Below are positions 1 to 5,323 of a stretch of 6,655 nt of DNA, one piece after another. Both the position numbers and the translations under genes were made by a program. The DNA lies in assembly GCA_021817875.1 (NCBI GenBank), contig JAKAFQ010000242.1:1-6655 (forward strand), read 5' to 3'. Numbering within the stretch: position 1 is the stretch's first letter; each line of letters starts with the position of its first letter. The notes beneath the pieces were generated by a model. It was given only the letters and a program-made list of their open reading frames with translations, had not been told where the DNA came from and searched no databases. Origin of the DNA: Pseudomonadota bacterium. GTDB taxonomy: Bacteria; Pseudomonadota; Gammaproteobacteria; Steroidobacterales; Steroidobacteraceae.

Positions 1-111
1 GATCCGGCGGGTCAGACGCGTGGAAAGATCGGCCTCGCGTGGCAGGATCTGGGAGTAGGCCGGAACGAGCAGGACGTCGTCGAACGTCAGGGCTTCTTCG
101 AGAATTCGCAT
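1..111 (-). CDS. guaB: IMP dehydrogenase GuaB, N-terminal 37 residues (cut by window edge)
   Basis: Reading leftward from an ATG at 111, the 37 visible codons give the GuaB start: [20 protein letters not shown], then an [14 protein letters not shown] stretch. The [12 protein letters not shown] segment is a hallmark of bacterial IMP dehydrogenase, which oxidises IMP to XMP in GMP synthesis in the cytoplasm. The rest of the gene, with the CBS domains and catalytic cysteine loop, lies outside the window. It diverges from xseA, an arrangement also seen in E. coli. A good sigma70 promoter lies so close to the ATG that the mRNA may be leaderless. The identification is from recognition of the conserved N-terminus; the start is supported because the family normally begins exactly there. 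Confidence 0.95.
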   Translation of the reverse strand, partial: MRILEEALTFDDVLLVPAYSQILPREADLSTRLTRRI

Positions 112-116
112 AGCTA

Positions 117-145
117 ATTCTACGCATGGACCGGGCGTGCGTAAA
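117..145 (-). promoter_or_regulatory. Candidate sigma70 promoter for guaB, apparently leaderless
   Basis: On the minus strand TTTACG (145-140) and TAGAAT (122-117) are separated by exactly 17 bp. They match the -35 and -10 consensus at 4/6 and 5/6 positions. With the usual spacing, transcription would begin at about 110-111, at the A of the guaB ATG. No purine-rich ribosome binding site fits between promoter and ATG. Promoter assignment is by inspection only. Confidence 0.6.
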
Positions 146-152
146 CCGCAGG

Positions 153-161
153 TGGTATGGT
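153..161 (+). promoter_or_regulatory. Candidate extended -10 promoter for xseA
   Basis: TGGTATGGT is an extended -10 (TGn followed by TATGGT, 4/6 to TATAAT) ending 6 bp before the xseA ATG at 168. No convincing -35 lies 16-18 bp upstream, which an extended -10 can tolerate. The predicted start is about 168, so xseA may also be leaderless. Short AT-containing motifs occur by chance, so confidence is low. Confidence 0.35.
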
Positions 162-167
162 GGCGGC

Positions 168-1541
168 ATGCCATCGATCGTTCCCCCGGACCTCGAAGCC
201 GGCTCGACCGGGCACACTGTTTTCACGGTTTCGCGCCTGAACCATGAGGTGCGCACGCTCCTCGAGCGGGGGCTGGGGGCGGTGTGGGTGGAGGGGGAGC
301 TGTCGAACTTCTCGCAGCCGGCCTCCGGGCACTGGTATTTCTCGCTCAAGGACCGCGAGGCGCAGGTGCGCTGCGCGATGTTCCGCCTGAAGAACTCGGC
401 GGTGGGATTCACGCCCAAGGCGGGTCAGCAGGTGCTGGTGCGCGGTCGCGTCAGCCTGTACGAGCCACGCGGAGACTACCAGCTCATCGTCGAGCATCTG
501 GAGGAGGCCGGTGTCGGCGCTTTGCAACGAGAGTTCGAGCGGCTGAAGGCCAAGCTTGCCGCCGAGGGGCTGTTCGCGCGCGAGAGCAAGCGGAGCCTGC
601 CGCGCTTTCCGCGCCGCATCGCCGTGGTCACCTCGCCCACCGGAGCGGCGATTCGCGATGTGCTCAATATCCTCGCGCGCCGCTTTCCGCCCGCTTCGGT
701 GCTGGTCTATCCGACCGCGGTGCAGGGGGCGGGCGCCGCGCCGTCGATCGTCGAAGCGCTGCGATTGGCTTCGATGCGAGCCGAGTGCGACGTGCTGATC
801 CTGGCGCGCGGTGGAGGGTCGATCGAGGACCTGTGGTGCTTCAACGACGAGCGCGTGGCGCGCGCCATACGCGCGTGCGTAATTCCGGTGGTGAGCGGCA
901 TCGGCCATGAAATCGACTTCACGATCGCGGACTTTGCGGCGGACGCCCGCGCCCCGACCCCATCGGGCGCCGCGGAGTTGGTGGTCCCGGACCGACAGAC
1001 CTGTCTCGATGAGCTCGCACGCACGGCCGAGCGCTTGAGCGTCTGCATCCGGCGCGAGTTGCGTGCGCTGTCCCATCGATCCGAGAGTGCGGGCGCGCGC
1101 TTGAGATCGGCGCATCCGGGGATGCGTCTGGCGCATCAGGCGCAGCGCCTGGACGATCTCGAGCAGCGACTCGCAGGCGCCGTGCGGAACGGACTGCACG
1201 TCAACCGCAACCGCCTCGCCGAGACCCTCGCGAGGCTGGCGCAGCGATCGCCCGAGTACCCGATGCGCGAGCATCTCGGGCGCAGCGAAGCGATCGGGGC
1301 ACGACTCGGCCGCGCAATCGAGGGGCAACTCTCGCGCCTGACCCACCGGGTCGATCTGGCGCACCGGACGCTGCACACCGCCAGTCCGCTCGCGACCCTG
1401 GCACGTGGCTTCGCGATCGTTACGCGGGCCGATGGATCAGTGGTCACCGATGCCGCGACGGTTGCCGCCGGCGAGGAGCTCGACACACGCCTCGCCAAGG
1501 GCCGGCTTCGCGCCCGCGTCAGCGACATTCAGGCATTTTAG
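168..1541 (+). CDS. xseA: Exodeoxyribonuclease VII large subunit XseA
   Basis: Large subunit of exonuclease VII, which works with XseB to degrade single-stranded DNA to oligonucleotides in the cytoplasm. From ATG 168 the product is 457 residues, close to the 456 of E. coli. Residues about 18-110 form the OB-fold DNA-binding domain ([32 protein letters not shown]). The catalytic domain follows, with [16 protein letters not shown] at 154-169, [15 protein letters not shown] at 214-228 and [20 protein letters not shown] near 243-262. A coiled-coil-rich stretch (about 275-390) and the conserved C-terminal [13 protein letters not shown] segment complete it. An in-frame ATG at 126 is rejected because it lies inside the divergent promoter region and the extra 14 residues are unlike the family. 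Its stop abuts tadA, suggesting co-transcription. xseB is not in the window. Confidence 0.96.
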   Translation: MPSIVPPDLEAGSTGHTVFTVSRLNHEVRTLLERGLGAVWVEGELSNFSQPASGHWYFSLKDREAQVRCAMFRLKNSAVGFTPKAGQQVLVRGRVSLYEPRGDYQLIVEHLEEAGVGALQREFERLKAKLAAEGLFARESKRSLPRFPRRIAVVTSPTGAAIRDVLNILARRFPPASVLVYPTAVQGAGAAPSIVEALRLASMRAECDVLILARGGGSIEDLWCFNDERVARAIRACVIPVVSGIGHEIDFTIADFAADARAPTPSGAAELVVPDRQTCLDELARTAERLSVCIRRELRALSHRSESAGARLRSAHPGMRLAHQAQRLDDLEQRLAGAVRNGLHVNRNRLAETLARLAQRSPEYPMREHLGRSEAIGARLGRAIEGQLSRLTHRVDLAHRTLHTASPLATLARGFAIVTRADGSVVTDAATVAAGEELDTRLAKGRLRARVSDIQAF

Positions 1542-1556
1542 AGGATGGAACTCGCC

Positions 1557-2057
1557 ATGCGCGGTGACGTGGATTTCATGCGCGTCGCGCTCGAACAGGC
1601 CGGAGAGGCGCACCGCGGCGGGGAAGTTCCCGTGGGTGCGGTACTGGTGCGCGAGGGAGAGGTGATCGCCGTGGGGGCCAACCGCCCGATCGGCAGCCAC
1701 GATCCGACTGCGCATGCAGAGGTCGAGGCGCTGCGCGCCGGGGGACGCTCCCTCGGCAGCTACCGCCTGGCCGGCACCACTTTGTATGTGACGTTGGAGC
1801 CCTGTCCCATGTGCGCCTCGGCCATCGTGCACGCGCGGGTGGACAGGCTGGTGTTCGGCGCATGGGATCCGCGCGCCGGGGCGGCCGGCAGCGCCATGGA
1901 CCTGTTTGCGCTACCTGAGCTCAACCACCGGGTGGATGTGTTCGGCGGCGTGCTGATGGAAGAGTGCGGCGAGCTGCTCAGAAGATTTTTCGCGGAGCGC
2001 CGCGCGCTGCGCGCCGAGGGGGGACGCCAGCCGCGCCGGAACGGTGAGCGCACGTAG
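1557..2057 (+). CDS. tadA: tRNA-specific adenosine deaminase TadA
   Basis: Converts the wobble adenosine of tRNA-Arg(ACG) to inosine; essential in most bacteria. The cytidine/deoxycytidylate deaminase fold is clear. From ATG 1557 (166 residues), HAE lies at 53-55 (zinc-ligand His, proton-shuttle Glu) and PCPMC at 82-86 (two zinc-ligand Cys). NRPIGSHDPTAHAE and YVTLEPCPMC closely match E. coli TadA. The start is uncertain: ATG 1545 (170 residues) lies 3 bp after the xseA stop but directly abuts the AGAGG at 1540-1544, whereas ATG 1557 has that AGAGG 12 bp upstream, so I prefer 1557. The C-terminal 20 residues are basic and poorly conserved, as usual. Likely translated from the xseA transcript; it converges on mltF. 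Confidence 0.95.
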   Translation: MRGDVDFMRVALEQAGEAHRGGEVPVGAVLVREGEVIAVGANRPIGSHDPTAHAEVEALRAGGRSLGSYRLAGTTLYVTLEPCPMCASAIVHARVDRLVFGAWDPRAGAAGSAMDLFALPELNHRVDVFGGVLMEECGELLRRFFAERRALRAEGGRQPRRNGERT

Positions 2058-2061
2058 GCTG

Positions 2062-2087
2062 GCTCGGTCACCGTGCCGGGACCGGGC
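2062..2087. terminator. Weak hairpin between convergent tadA and mltF
   Basis: GCTCGGTC (2062-2069) can pair with GACCGGGC (2080-2087) across a 10-nt loop, with one G-T pair. It fills the 30-bp gap between the convergent genes and could act on either strand. Neither side has a T-tract, so it is not a standard intrinsic terminator and may simply block read-through weakly. Confidence 0.25.
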
Positions 2088-3536
2088 TCAACTGCCGGCG
2101 GGCCGGGCTACCGCCTCCGGCACTGTCGTGGCCGTCCGGATGAGCGTTCCGTCGCCGGGTTGCCATTCGAGCAACTGCATGAACTCGCGCACCCGCTTGA
2201 CATATTCCACCGGCTGCCAGCCTTGCGCATAGCCGTTTTTGGCCTGGATGTACCATTGTGGCTCGGCGAGCAGGGGCAGTACCCGGCTGACGGCGGCCCA
2301 CGAGTCGGGGTTCCGGCCCATCCTTTGCGCCAGCACGCGCGCATCCTCGACGTGTCCGAAGCCTGCATTGTAGGCGGCCACGAGGAACCAGGTGCGATCG
2401 GGCTGCGGAATGTGCTTCGGGATCATGCTGCGCACTTCCGCCAGATAGTGGGCTCCGGCGAAGATGCTCTCCCTGGCGTTGGCGCGATCGGTGATGCCCA
2501 TCGCCTGCGCCGTGTCCGAGGTCAGCATCATGACTCCCTTGGCGCCGGCGGTGGAGATGGCTGCGGGGTTCCAACGCGATTCCTGGAAGCCGATCGCCGC
2601 GAGCAGACGCCAGTCGAACCCGTATCGCGCCGCCGCCTCCTGGAACCAGGCGCGATAGCGCGGCAGACGCTGCGTGAAGTACAGCTCGAAGAGACGTGAT
2701 TCCTCGAAATGAATCGGCTCCGCCTCAGCGGTATCGCGGTGCATGAGCCGGGCAAGTTCGCCGGATGCCCGGATCGCATGGAAGAATCGGTTGACGGCCC
2801 GCATCAGATCGGGCGCGCCCTGGCGGACGATCCACTGGACCGGGCGTGCCTGGGGGAGGCTGAACGCGACGTGCGTGCCCGGATACAGGTGGCGAGCGTA
2901 AGCGTATGCTCTGGCGTCTTCTATCGCGAAGCCATTCGCACCGTCCGCCACGTCCTGCAGCGGGGTGGTGTGCGATTGGGAGAATTGCCATTTCAGGAAT
3001 GGCGCAACCAGCTCCAGTTTCTGCAGGACGCCTTCCTGCGGGCTATGGGGCCGCACGATGAGCATCGCATCCTGGAGGCGCGGGAGGTCGTCGGGTGCGG
3101 GCTGTCCGCTGCGATAGACCACCAGCTGGGGGATCTGCGCATAGGGCTGAGCGGGGGCGCCTACCCGCTCCCATGCCGCGTTCGCGGTGATCTGAGCGGC
3201 GGCGATATCGGCGCGCCCCGAGGCGAGTTCGGCCCTCAGGTCCGCTTCGTTCGCGACCGCGTAGATCTTCAATCCGAGACCGAGTGAGGCCGCAAAACGC
3301 TTCGCGAGATCGTATTCCAGGCCCTTGGGGCCTCGTGCTCCCAGGTAGTAGCAGGTCGGAAGGTTGAGCGTCACCACGCGAAGCTCACCGCGTTGGCGGA
3401 TCTGCTCGAGCGGGGTCGGCATGCGATCGCTGCGCACCAGCAGCGCAAAAGCGGTGATTGCGGACAGGGCGAGGACCCTGGAGCCGGCACCTCTCAACCG
3501 TTTGCCGATGCGTCTTCGCACGCAGGCGGACTCCAC
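2088..3536 (-). CDS. mltF: Membrane-bound lytic murein transglycosylase F (MltF)
   Basis: Lytic transglycosylase that cleaves the MurNAc-GlcNAc bond of peptidoglycan with formation of 1,6-anhydroMurNAc, acting in the periplasm at the outer membrane. The 482-residue product starts with a basic segment and a hydrophobic signal/anchor (about 20-35). A periplasmic solute-binding-like domain follows (about 45-270; GELRVVTLN, GLEYDLAKRFAASLGL), then a C-terminal SLT domain (about 300-455). The SLT domain has WRLLAAIGFQESRWNP with catalytic Glu at 319, GAKGVMMLT at 331-339 and AAYNAG at 387-392. This two-domain order is diagnostic of MltF. The start is GTG at 3536; the next in-frame ATG (residue 39) would lose the signal. 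No lipobox Cys is seen after the hydrophobic segment. tadA-mltF adjacency also occurs in E. coli, though here they converge. The purL gene expected nearby in E. coli is not present. Confidence 0.94.
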   Translation of the reverse strand: MESACVRRRIGKRLRGAGSRVLALSAITAFALLVRSDRMPTPLEQIRQRGELRVVTLNLPTCYYLGARGPKGLEYDLAKRFAASLGLGLKIYAVANEADLRAELASGRADIAAAQITANAAWERVGAPAQPYAQIPQLVVYRSGQPAPDDLPRLQDAMLIVRPHSPQEGVLQKLELVAPFLKWQFSQSHTTPLQDVADGANGFAIEDARAYAYARHLYPGTHVAFSLPQARPVQWIVRQGAPDLMRAVNRFFHAIRASGELARLMHRDTAEAEPIHFEESRLFELYFTQRLPRYRAWFQEAAARYGFDWRLLAAIGFQESRWNPAAISTAGAKGVMMLTSDTAQAMGITDRANARESIFAGAHYLAEVRSMIPKHIPQPDRTWFLVAAYNAGFGHVEDARVLAQRMGRNPDSWAAVSRVLPLLAEPQWYIQAKNGYAQGWQPVEYVKRVREFMQLLEWQPGDGTLIRTATTVPEAVARPAGS

Positions 3537-3565
3537 AGGGACAAAAACGTCCAGCTATAATACCA
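3532..3565. promoter_or_regulatory. Symmetric bidirectional promoter between mltF and tRNA-Ser
   Basis: On the plus strand TATAAT (3556-3561) is a perfect -10, with TCCACA (3532-3537, 4/6) 18 bp upstream, placing the tRNA transcript start near 3568. On the minus strand the same bases read TGGTATTAT (3565-3557), an extended -10 that would start mltF mRNA near 3550, 14 nt before its GTG. Thus one AT-rich core appears to serve both directions. The plus-strand assignment is stronger because a tRNA must have a promoter here. Confidence 0.6.
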
Positions 3566-3574
3566 GCTCTCCCG

Positions 3575-3667
3575 GGAGAGGTACCGAAGCGGTCATAACG
3601 GCGCCGACTCGAAATCGGATGGTCGGGTAAAACCGGCACGTGGGTTCGAATCCCACCCTCTCCGCCA
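3575..3667 (+). tRNA. tRNA-Ser (anticodon CGA)
   Basis: A complete class II tRNA of 93 nt including encoded CCA (3665-3667). The acceptor stem GGAGAGG (3575-3581) pairs with CCTCTCC (3657-3663); discriminator G is at 3664. The D stem is CCG/CGG (3584-3586 with 3599-3601). The anticodon loop CTCGAAA (3608-3614) gives anticodon CGA at 3610-3612, decoding UCG. The long variable arm, GTCGG/CCGGC (3622-3626 with 3633-3637), identifies serine. The T arm is GTGGG/CCCAC with loop TTCGAAT (3640-3656). One oddity is a G-A opposition at the top of the anticodon stem (3603/3619). It is followed at once by a strong terminator and by tandem units repeating its 3' end. Confidence 0.97.
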
Positions 3668-3713
3668 AAAAGGCCCCAAGATCTCCGTTCCTCGGGGATC
3701 TTGGGGCCTTTTT
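3668..3713 (+). terminator. Intrinsic terminator of tRNA-Ser
   Basis: AAAAGGCCCCAAGATC (3668-3683) pairs with GATCTTGGGGCCTTTT (3697-3712), a 16-bp stem extended inward by CC/GG after one mismatch, and ends in T5 (3709-3713). It starts directly after the tRNA CCA. The A-rich left arm makes it partly bidirectional. It forms the first segment of repeat unit 1. Confidence 0.88.
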
Positions 3714-3728
3714 CGTCGAATGTGCGGA

Positions 3729-3746
3729 GGATTCGAACCCACGTGC
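3729..3746 (-). repeat. Inverted copy of tRNA-Ser T-arm region (unit 1)
   Basis: GGATTCGAACCCACGTGC is the exact reverse complement of tRNA positions 3636-3653 (end of variable arm through T loop). In a read-through transcript it could pair perfectly with the tRNA T arm. Because the T arm is itself nearly palindromic, part of this match is expected, but the CGTGC extension beyond the stem is not. Confidence 0.8.
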
Positions 3747-3759
3747 ATCAGACAAGCGG

Positions 3760-3834
3760 GTTCGACAACCGCGCAGGAGCGCGGTTGAACGCGGCGAAAC
3801 CGCGGCCCCGAAGGGGCGAGGCCCAGGATGGGCC
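3760..3834 (+). ncRNA. Candidate structured RNA segment of repeat unit 1
   Basis: Four consecutive hairpins are visible. They are CAACCGCGC-AGGA-GCGCGGTTG (3766-3787), CGCGG-CGAAA-CCGCG (3790-3804), GCCCC-GAA-GGGGC (3805-3817) and GGCCC-AGGAT-GGGCC (3820-3834). The second and fourth keep pairing in unit 2 with different bases, which suggests selection on RNA (or cruciform) structure. No expression evidence is available from sequence, and the terminator upstream would limit read-through. Confidence 0.45.
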
Positions 3835-3860
3835 GAGTAATCCCACCCTCTCCGCCAAAT

Positions 3861-3902
3861 GTGCCCAGGATTCCCATTTGCCGGGGATCCTGGGGACGCT
3901 TT
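3861..3902 (+). terminator. Degenerate terminator-like hairpin of unit 2
   Basis: CCCAGGATTCCC (3864-3875) pairs with GGGGATCCTGGG (3883-3894) with one G-T pair, a 7-nt loop, and an imperfect lower stem. Only TTT (3900-3902) follows. It sits where the strong terminator sits in unit 1 but with different sequence, so it is probably a weaker or decayed counterpart. Confidence 0.45.
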
Positions 3903-3915
3903 CGATGATGATATG

Positions 3916-3935
3916 GGGATTCGAACCCACGTGCC
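3916..3935 (-). repeat. Inverted copy of tRNA-Ser T-arm region (unit 2)
   Basis: GGGATTCGAACCCACGTGCC is the exact reverse complement of tRNA positions 3635-3654, two bases longer than the match in unit 1. Perfect retention in a unit that has otherwise diverged hints that this segment is constrained or was gene-converted from the tRNA. Confidence 0.8.
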
Positions 3936-3948
3936 CCGAATAGATCGG

Positions 3949-4023
3949 GTTCGACAACCGCGCTGGAGCGCGGTTGAACGGCGCATAGCGCCGGCCCCGG
4001 AGGGGCGCCTGCCAAGGAAGGCG
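3949..4023 (+). ncRNA. Candidate structured RNA segment of repeat unit 2
   Basis: The hairpins are CAACCGCGC-TGGA-GCGCGGTTG (3955-3976), CGGCGC-ATA-GCGCCG (3979-3993), GCCCC-GGA-GGGGC (3994-4006) and CGCCT-GCCAAGGA-AGGCG (4006-4023). They are collinear with the four hairpins of unit 1. Hairpins 1 and 3 keep their stems identical with changes in the loop only; hairpins 2 and 4 change on both sides while still pairing. The final AGGCG is repeated at 4024-4028, so the fourth stem has an alternative partner. Confidence 0.45.
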
Positions 4024-4048
4024 AGGCGTAATCCCACCCTCTCCGCCC

Positions 4049-4435
4049 TCTCTTGTTTTATTAATAAAAACAATAACTTGAGATGTGATTCAGATCGACG
4101 CCGACCATCCGATCCGGCGTCCGCGGAAGTCCACAATTGTTCAGGGAATTCCAGTACTTGACGCCTCCGGCGCAACGTCCGCCGAGCGCCGCCGGAAGCT
4201 GGGGCAGGCCGAGGAGGTCCACGGGTAGCCAGCGAGATTCTGGGGTACATCTTGGGGTACACGAGATCGCCGGTGGTCAGATACCCCACTTTCGGCGCCT
4301 CGCAGATACCCCAGCCCGCGTGGCGGATTAAGTTAAGTGGACTGAGTCTAGGAGGGTCCTGCAGGTCGCCACGATTGACGACGAGGTAGACCGGATGGGC
4401 GGCGCCGAGGTCGGGCAGATTTTCCGCGACGGCCA
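4049..4435. other. Gene-free accessory stretch between the tRNA-end repeats and the vapC remnant
   Basis: No coding sequence is recognised here. It opens with an AT-rich near-palindrome, TTGTTTTATTAATAAAAACAA (4053-4073), unlike the GC-rich flanks. It then holds the GGGGTA box cluster and a short open frame (about 4365-4436, reading IDDEVDRMGGAEVGQIFRDGQ at its end) with no start and no recognised family, perhaps the tail of a lost antitoxin gene. Open frames antisense to this region and the tRNA are artefacts of T-arm complement. Confidence 0.6.
4242..4313. repeat. Cluster of four GGGGTA boxes, candidate integrase arm sites
   Basis: TTGGGGTAC-like boxes occur at 4242-4247 and 4254-4259 in direct orientation with a 12-bp period. 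Two inverted boxes lie within an exact 11-bp repeat, CAGATACCCCA, at 4278-4288 and 4303-4313 with a 25-bp period. Closely spaced short repeats just downstream of a tRNA 3'-end copy are typical of attP arm regions of tRNA-targeting tyrosine integrases. No integrase gene is present, so the function is inferred. Confidence 0.4.
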
Positions 4436-4812
4436 GCGAAGCTGCTGCTCGATACGCGGCTGCTCCTTTGGGTGGCCGGTCAGCCTGACCGCTTGTCCAA
4501 GGTGGCCCGCGAGCTCATCGAAGCCGCCGCCAAAGAGCTCATCTTCAGCACCGCGAGTCTGTGGGAGGTCGTGATCAAGGGGGATTGGGTCGCGAGGACT
4601 TCCAGGTCGACGCGCGGCTGCTGCGTCGGGGGCTCCTCGACAACGGCTGCGGCGAGCTGCCGATCGGCAGTGAGCACGTGGTCGCGATCGAGACCCTGCC
4701 ACCATTACACAAATACCGATTCAATCGTATTCTCATCGCGCAGGCCCTCGTCGAGGGCATCACCCTGCTCACGACGGATGAGGCAGTCTCGCGCGATCCC
4801 GTGCCGGCCGAT
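4436..4812 (+). pseudogene. vapC: Broken VapC-type PIN-domain toxin gene
   Basis: Two adjacent frames together read as a type II PIN-domain toxin (site-specific RNase). The first frame gives KLLLDTRLLLWVAGQPDRLS, with Asp at 4451-4453, then FSTASLWEVVIK with Glu at 4565-4567. After position about 4580 the reading moves to another frame: GLGREDFQVDARLLRRGLLD, LPPLHKYRFNRILIAQA and EGITLLTTDEAV. Three faults are seen. The start position holds GCG (4436-4438) where GTG or ATG is expected, one base is missing near 4580, and the usual FDR catalytic Asp is Asn (codon 4723-4725). The usual C-terminus is also lost and the frame runs on. Family assignment comes from conserved PIN motifs recalled from homologs. 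No intact cognate antitoxin is recognised upstream. Confidence 0.8.
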
Positions 4813-4969
4813 CAACGCCAGCATCGATCCGCAATCGTCTCGCTCGAACGGCGCTTGACGGCCACTCCGGACATTCGGCTGCCCGGCAAGAATTCTCCTT
4901 TGCAGCCATTCGCCGGTCACTGCCTGGAGGCGACTGCAGGTTCGACTTGGCAGAGTTCCGGCCCCGCTC

Positions 4970-5008
4970 TTGACTTGCCGAGCATTCCGGTAGTACCTTG
5001 TGACTACC
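4970..5008 (+). promoter_or_regulatory. Candidate promoter and palindromic operator of the toxin-antitoxin pair
   Basis: TTGACT (4970-4975) is a good -35. A weak -10, TACCTT (4994-4999), lies 18 bp downstream. Overlapping it is the inverted repeat GGTAGT (4989-4994) / ACTACC (5003-5008) with an 8-bp spacer. It ends 24 bp before the antitoxin ATG, where ribbon-helix-helix antitoxins usually bind to autorepress. The operator role is inferred from position and symmetry. Confidence 0.5.
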
Positions 5009-5032
5009 AGCGCAGCAACCGCGAATATATTG

Positions 5033-5323
5033 ATGGCCGCGACAAGCCTGAAACTTCCAGAAGATCTCAAGCGGCGAATCGAGCGGCTAGCGAGTGCTGC
5101 GAACAAGACACCCCATGCCTTTATGGTTGATGCGCTAGCGCGCGAAGCAGAGCGATCGGAGCTGCGAGCACGTTTTGCTGACGAAGCAGCTCGTTCGGAG
5201 GAGGAGGCACTCTCCAGCGGCAAGGCTTTCGAGCTGGCTGCAACGTTTGACTACTTGGCTGCGCGAGCGACCGGGGTCAAGGCGCGCCGTCCCAAAGCAC
5301 GCGCATGGCGACGGTCAAAATAA
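5033..5323 (+). CDS. Ribbon-helix-helix (CopG/ParD-like) antitoxin
   Basis: A 96-residue protein starting MAATSLKLPEDLKRRIERLA. SLKLPEDL at 5-12 forms the ribbon strand and the following 30 residues (RIERLASAANKTPHAFMVDALAREAE) fit the two helices of an RHH DNA-binding domain. The acidic, helical C-terminal half (about 41-75) would wrap the toxin, and the tail is basic. It neutralises the ParE-like toxin encoded next and should repress its own promoter. An in-frame upstream GTG at 5000 exists, but it lies inside the candidate operator and the protein family starts near the ribbon, so ATG 5033 is chosen. No strong ribosome binding site is visible. The gene overlaps the toxin gene by 19 bp. Confidence 0.85.
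   Translation: MAATSLKLPEDLKRRIERLASAANKTPHAFMVDALAREAERSELRARFADEAARSEEEALSSGKAFELAATFDYLAARATGVKARRPKARAWRRSK

Larger units (their letters stand above)
3668..3857 (+). repeat. tRNA-Ser 3'-end repeat unit 1 (190 bp, rtt-like)
   Basis: This unit begins right after the tRNA and ends with an exact second copy of its last 19 nt, AATCCCACCCTCTCCGCCA, at 3839-3857 (original 3649-3667); the match runs 2 nt further into AA. In order it contains the terminator hairpin, an inverted T-arm copy (3729-3746), a hairpin chain (3766-3834), then TA plus the tRNA end. Only the 3' end is repeated; no second anticodon or D arm exists, so it does not encode another tRNA. The architecture resembles the rtt repeats after E. 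coli tyrT, which are about 178 bp with the last 19 bases of tRNA-Tyr (known from the literature). Alternatively the copies are scars of att-site recombination. Confidence 0.88.
3858..4048 (+). repeat. tRNA-Ser 3'-end repeat unit 2 (191 bp, rtt-like)
   Basis: A diverged tandem copy of unit 1 that ends in a third tRNA-end copy. TAATCCCACCCTCTCCGCC (4029-4047) matches the tRNA up to the first two bases of CCA, then has C where A is expected at 4048. The order of parts is identical: terminator-like hairpin (3861-3897), inverted T-arm copy (3916-3935), hairpin chain (3955-4023), tRNA end. Identity with unit 1 is high around 3947-3980 and at the tRNA end, and low elsewhere, so the duplication is old. 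Foreign-looking AT-rich sequence follows immediately. Confidence 0.86.

Noticed and set aside
126..167. Earlier ATG for xseA adding 14 residues
   Set aside because: It overlaps the guaB promoter, adds residues unlike the family, and leaves no room for an xseA promoter.
120..1376. 418-codon minus-strand open frame opposite xseA
   Set aside because: It is an antisense shadow in GC-rich DNA; the opposite strand encodes full-length XseA with all family motifs.
3668..4048. CRISPR array
   Set aside because: The repeats are few, 190 bp apart, GC-rich and anchored on a tRNA end; there are no regular short repeats and spacers.
3668..4048. Additional tandem tRNA-Ser genes
   Set aside because: Only the 3' end recurs; no second acceptor 5' strand, D arm or anticodon arm is present in either unit.
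3555..4289. Long minus-strand open frame (244 codons) across the tRNA and its repeats, plus smaller ones at 3593-4015 and 3748-3957
   Set aside because: The recurring GFEP/GWDSNPR-like strings come from translating the complement of the tRNA T arm, a well-known source of false proteins. The frames run through a tRNA and its terminator.
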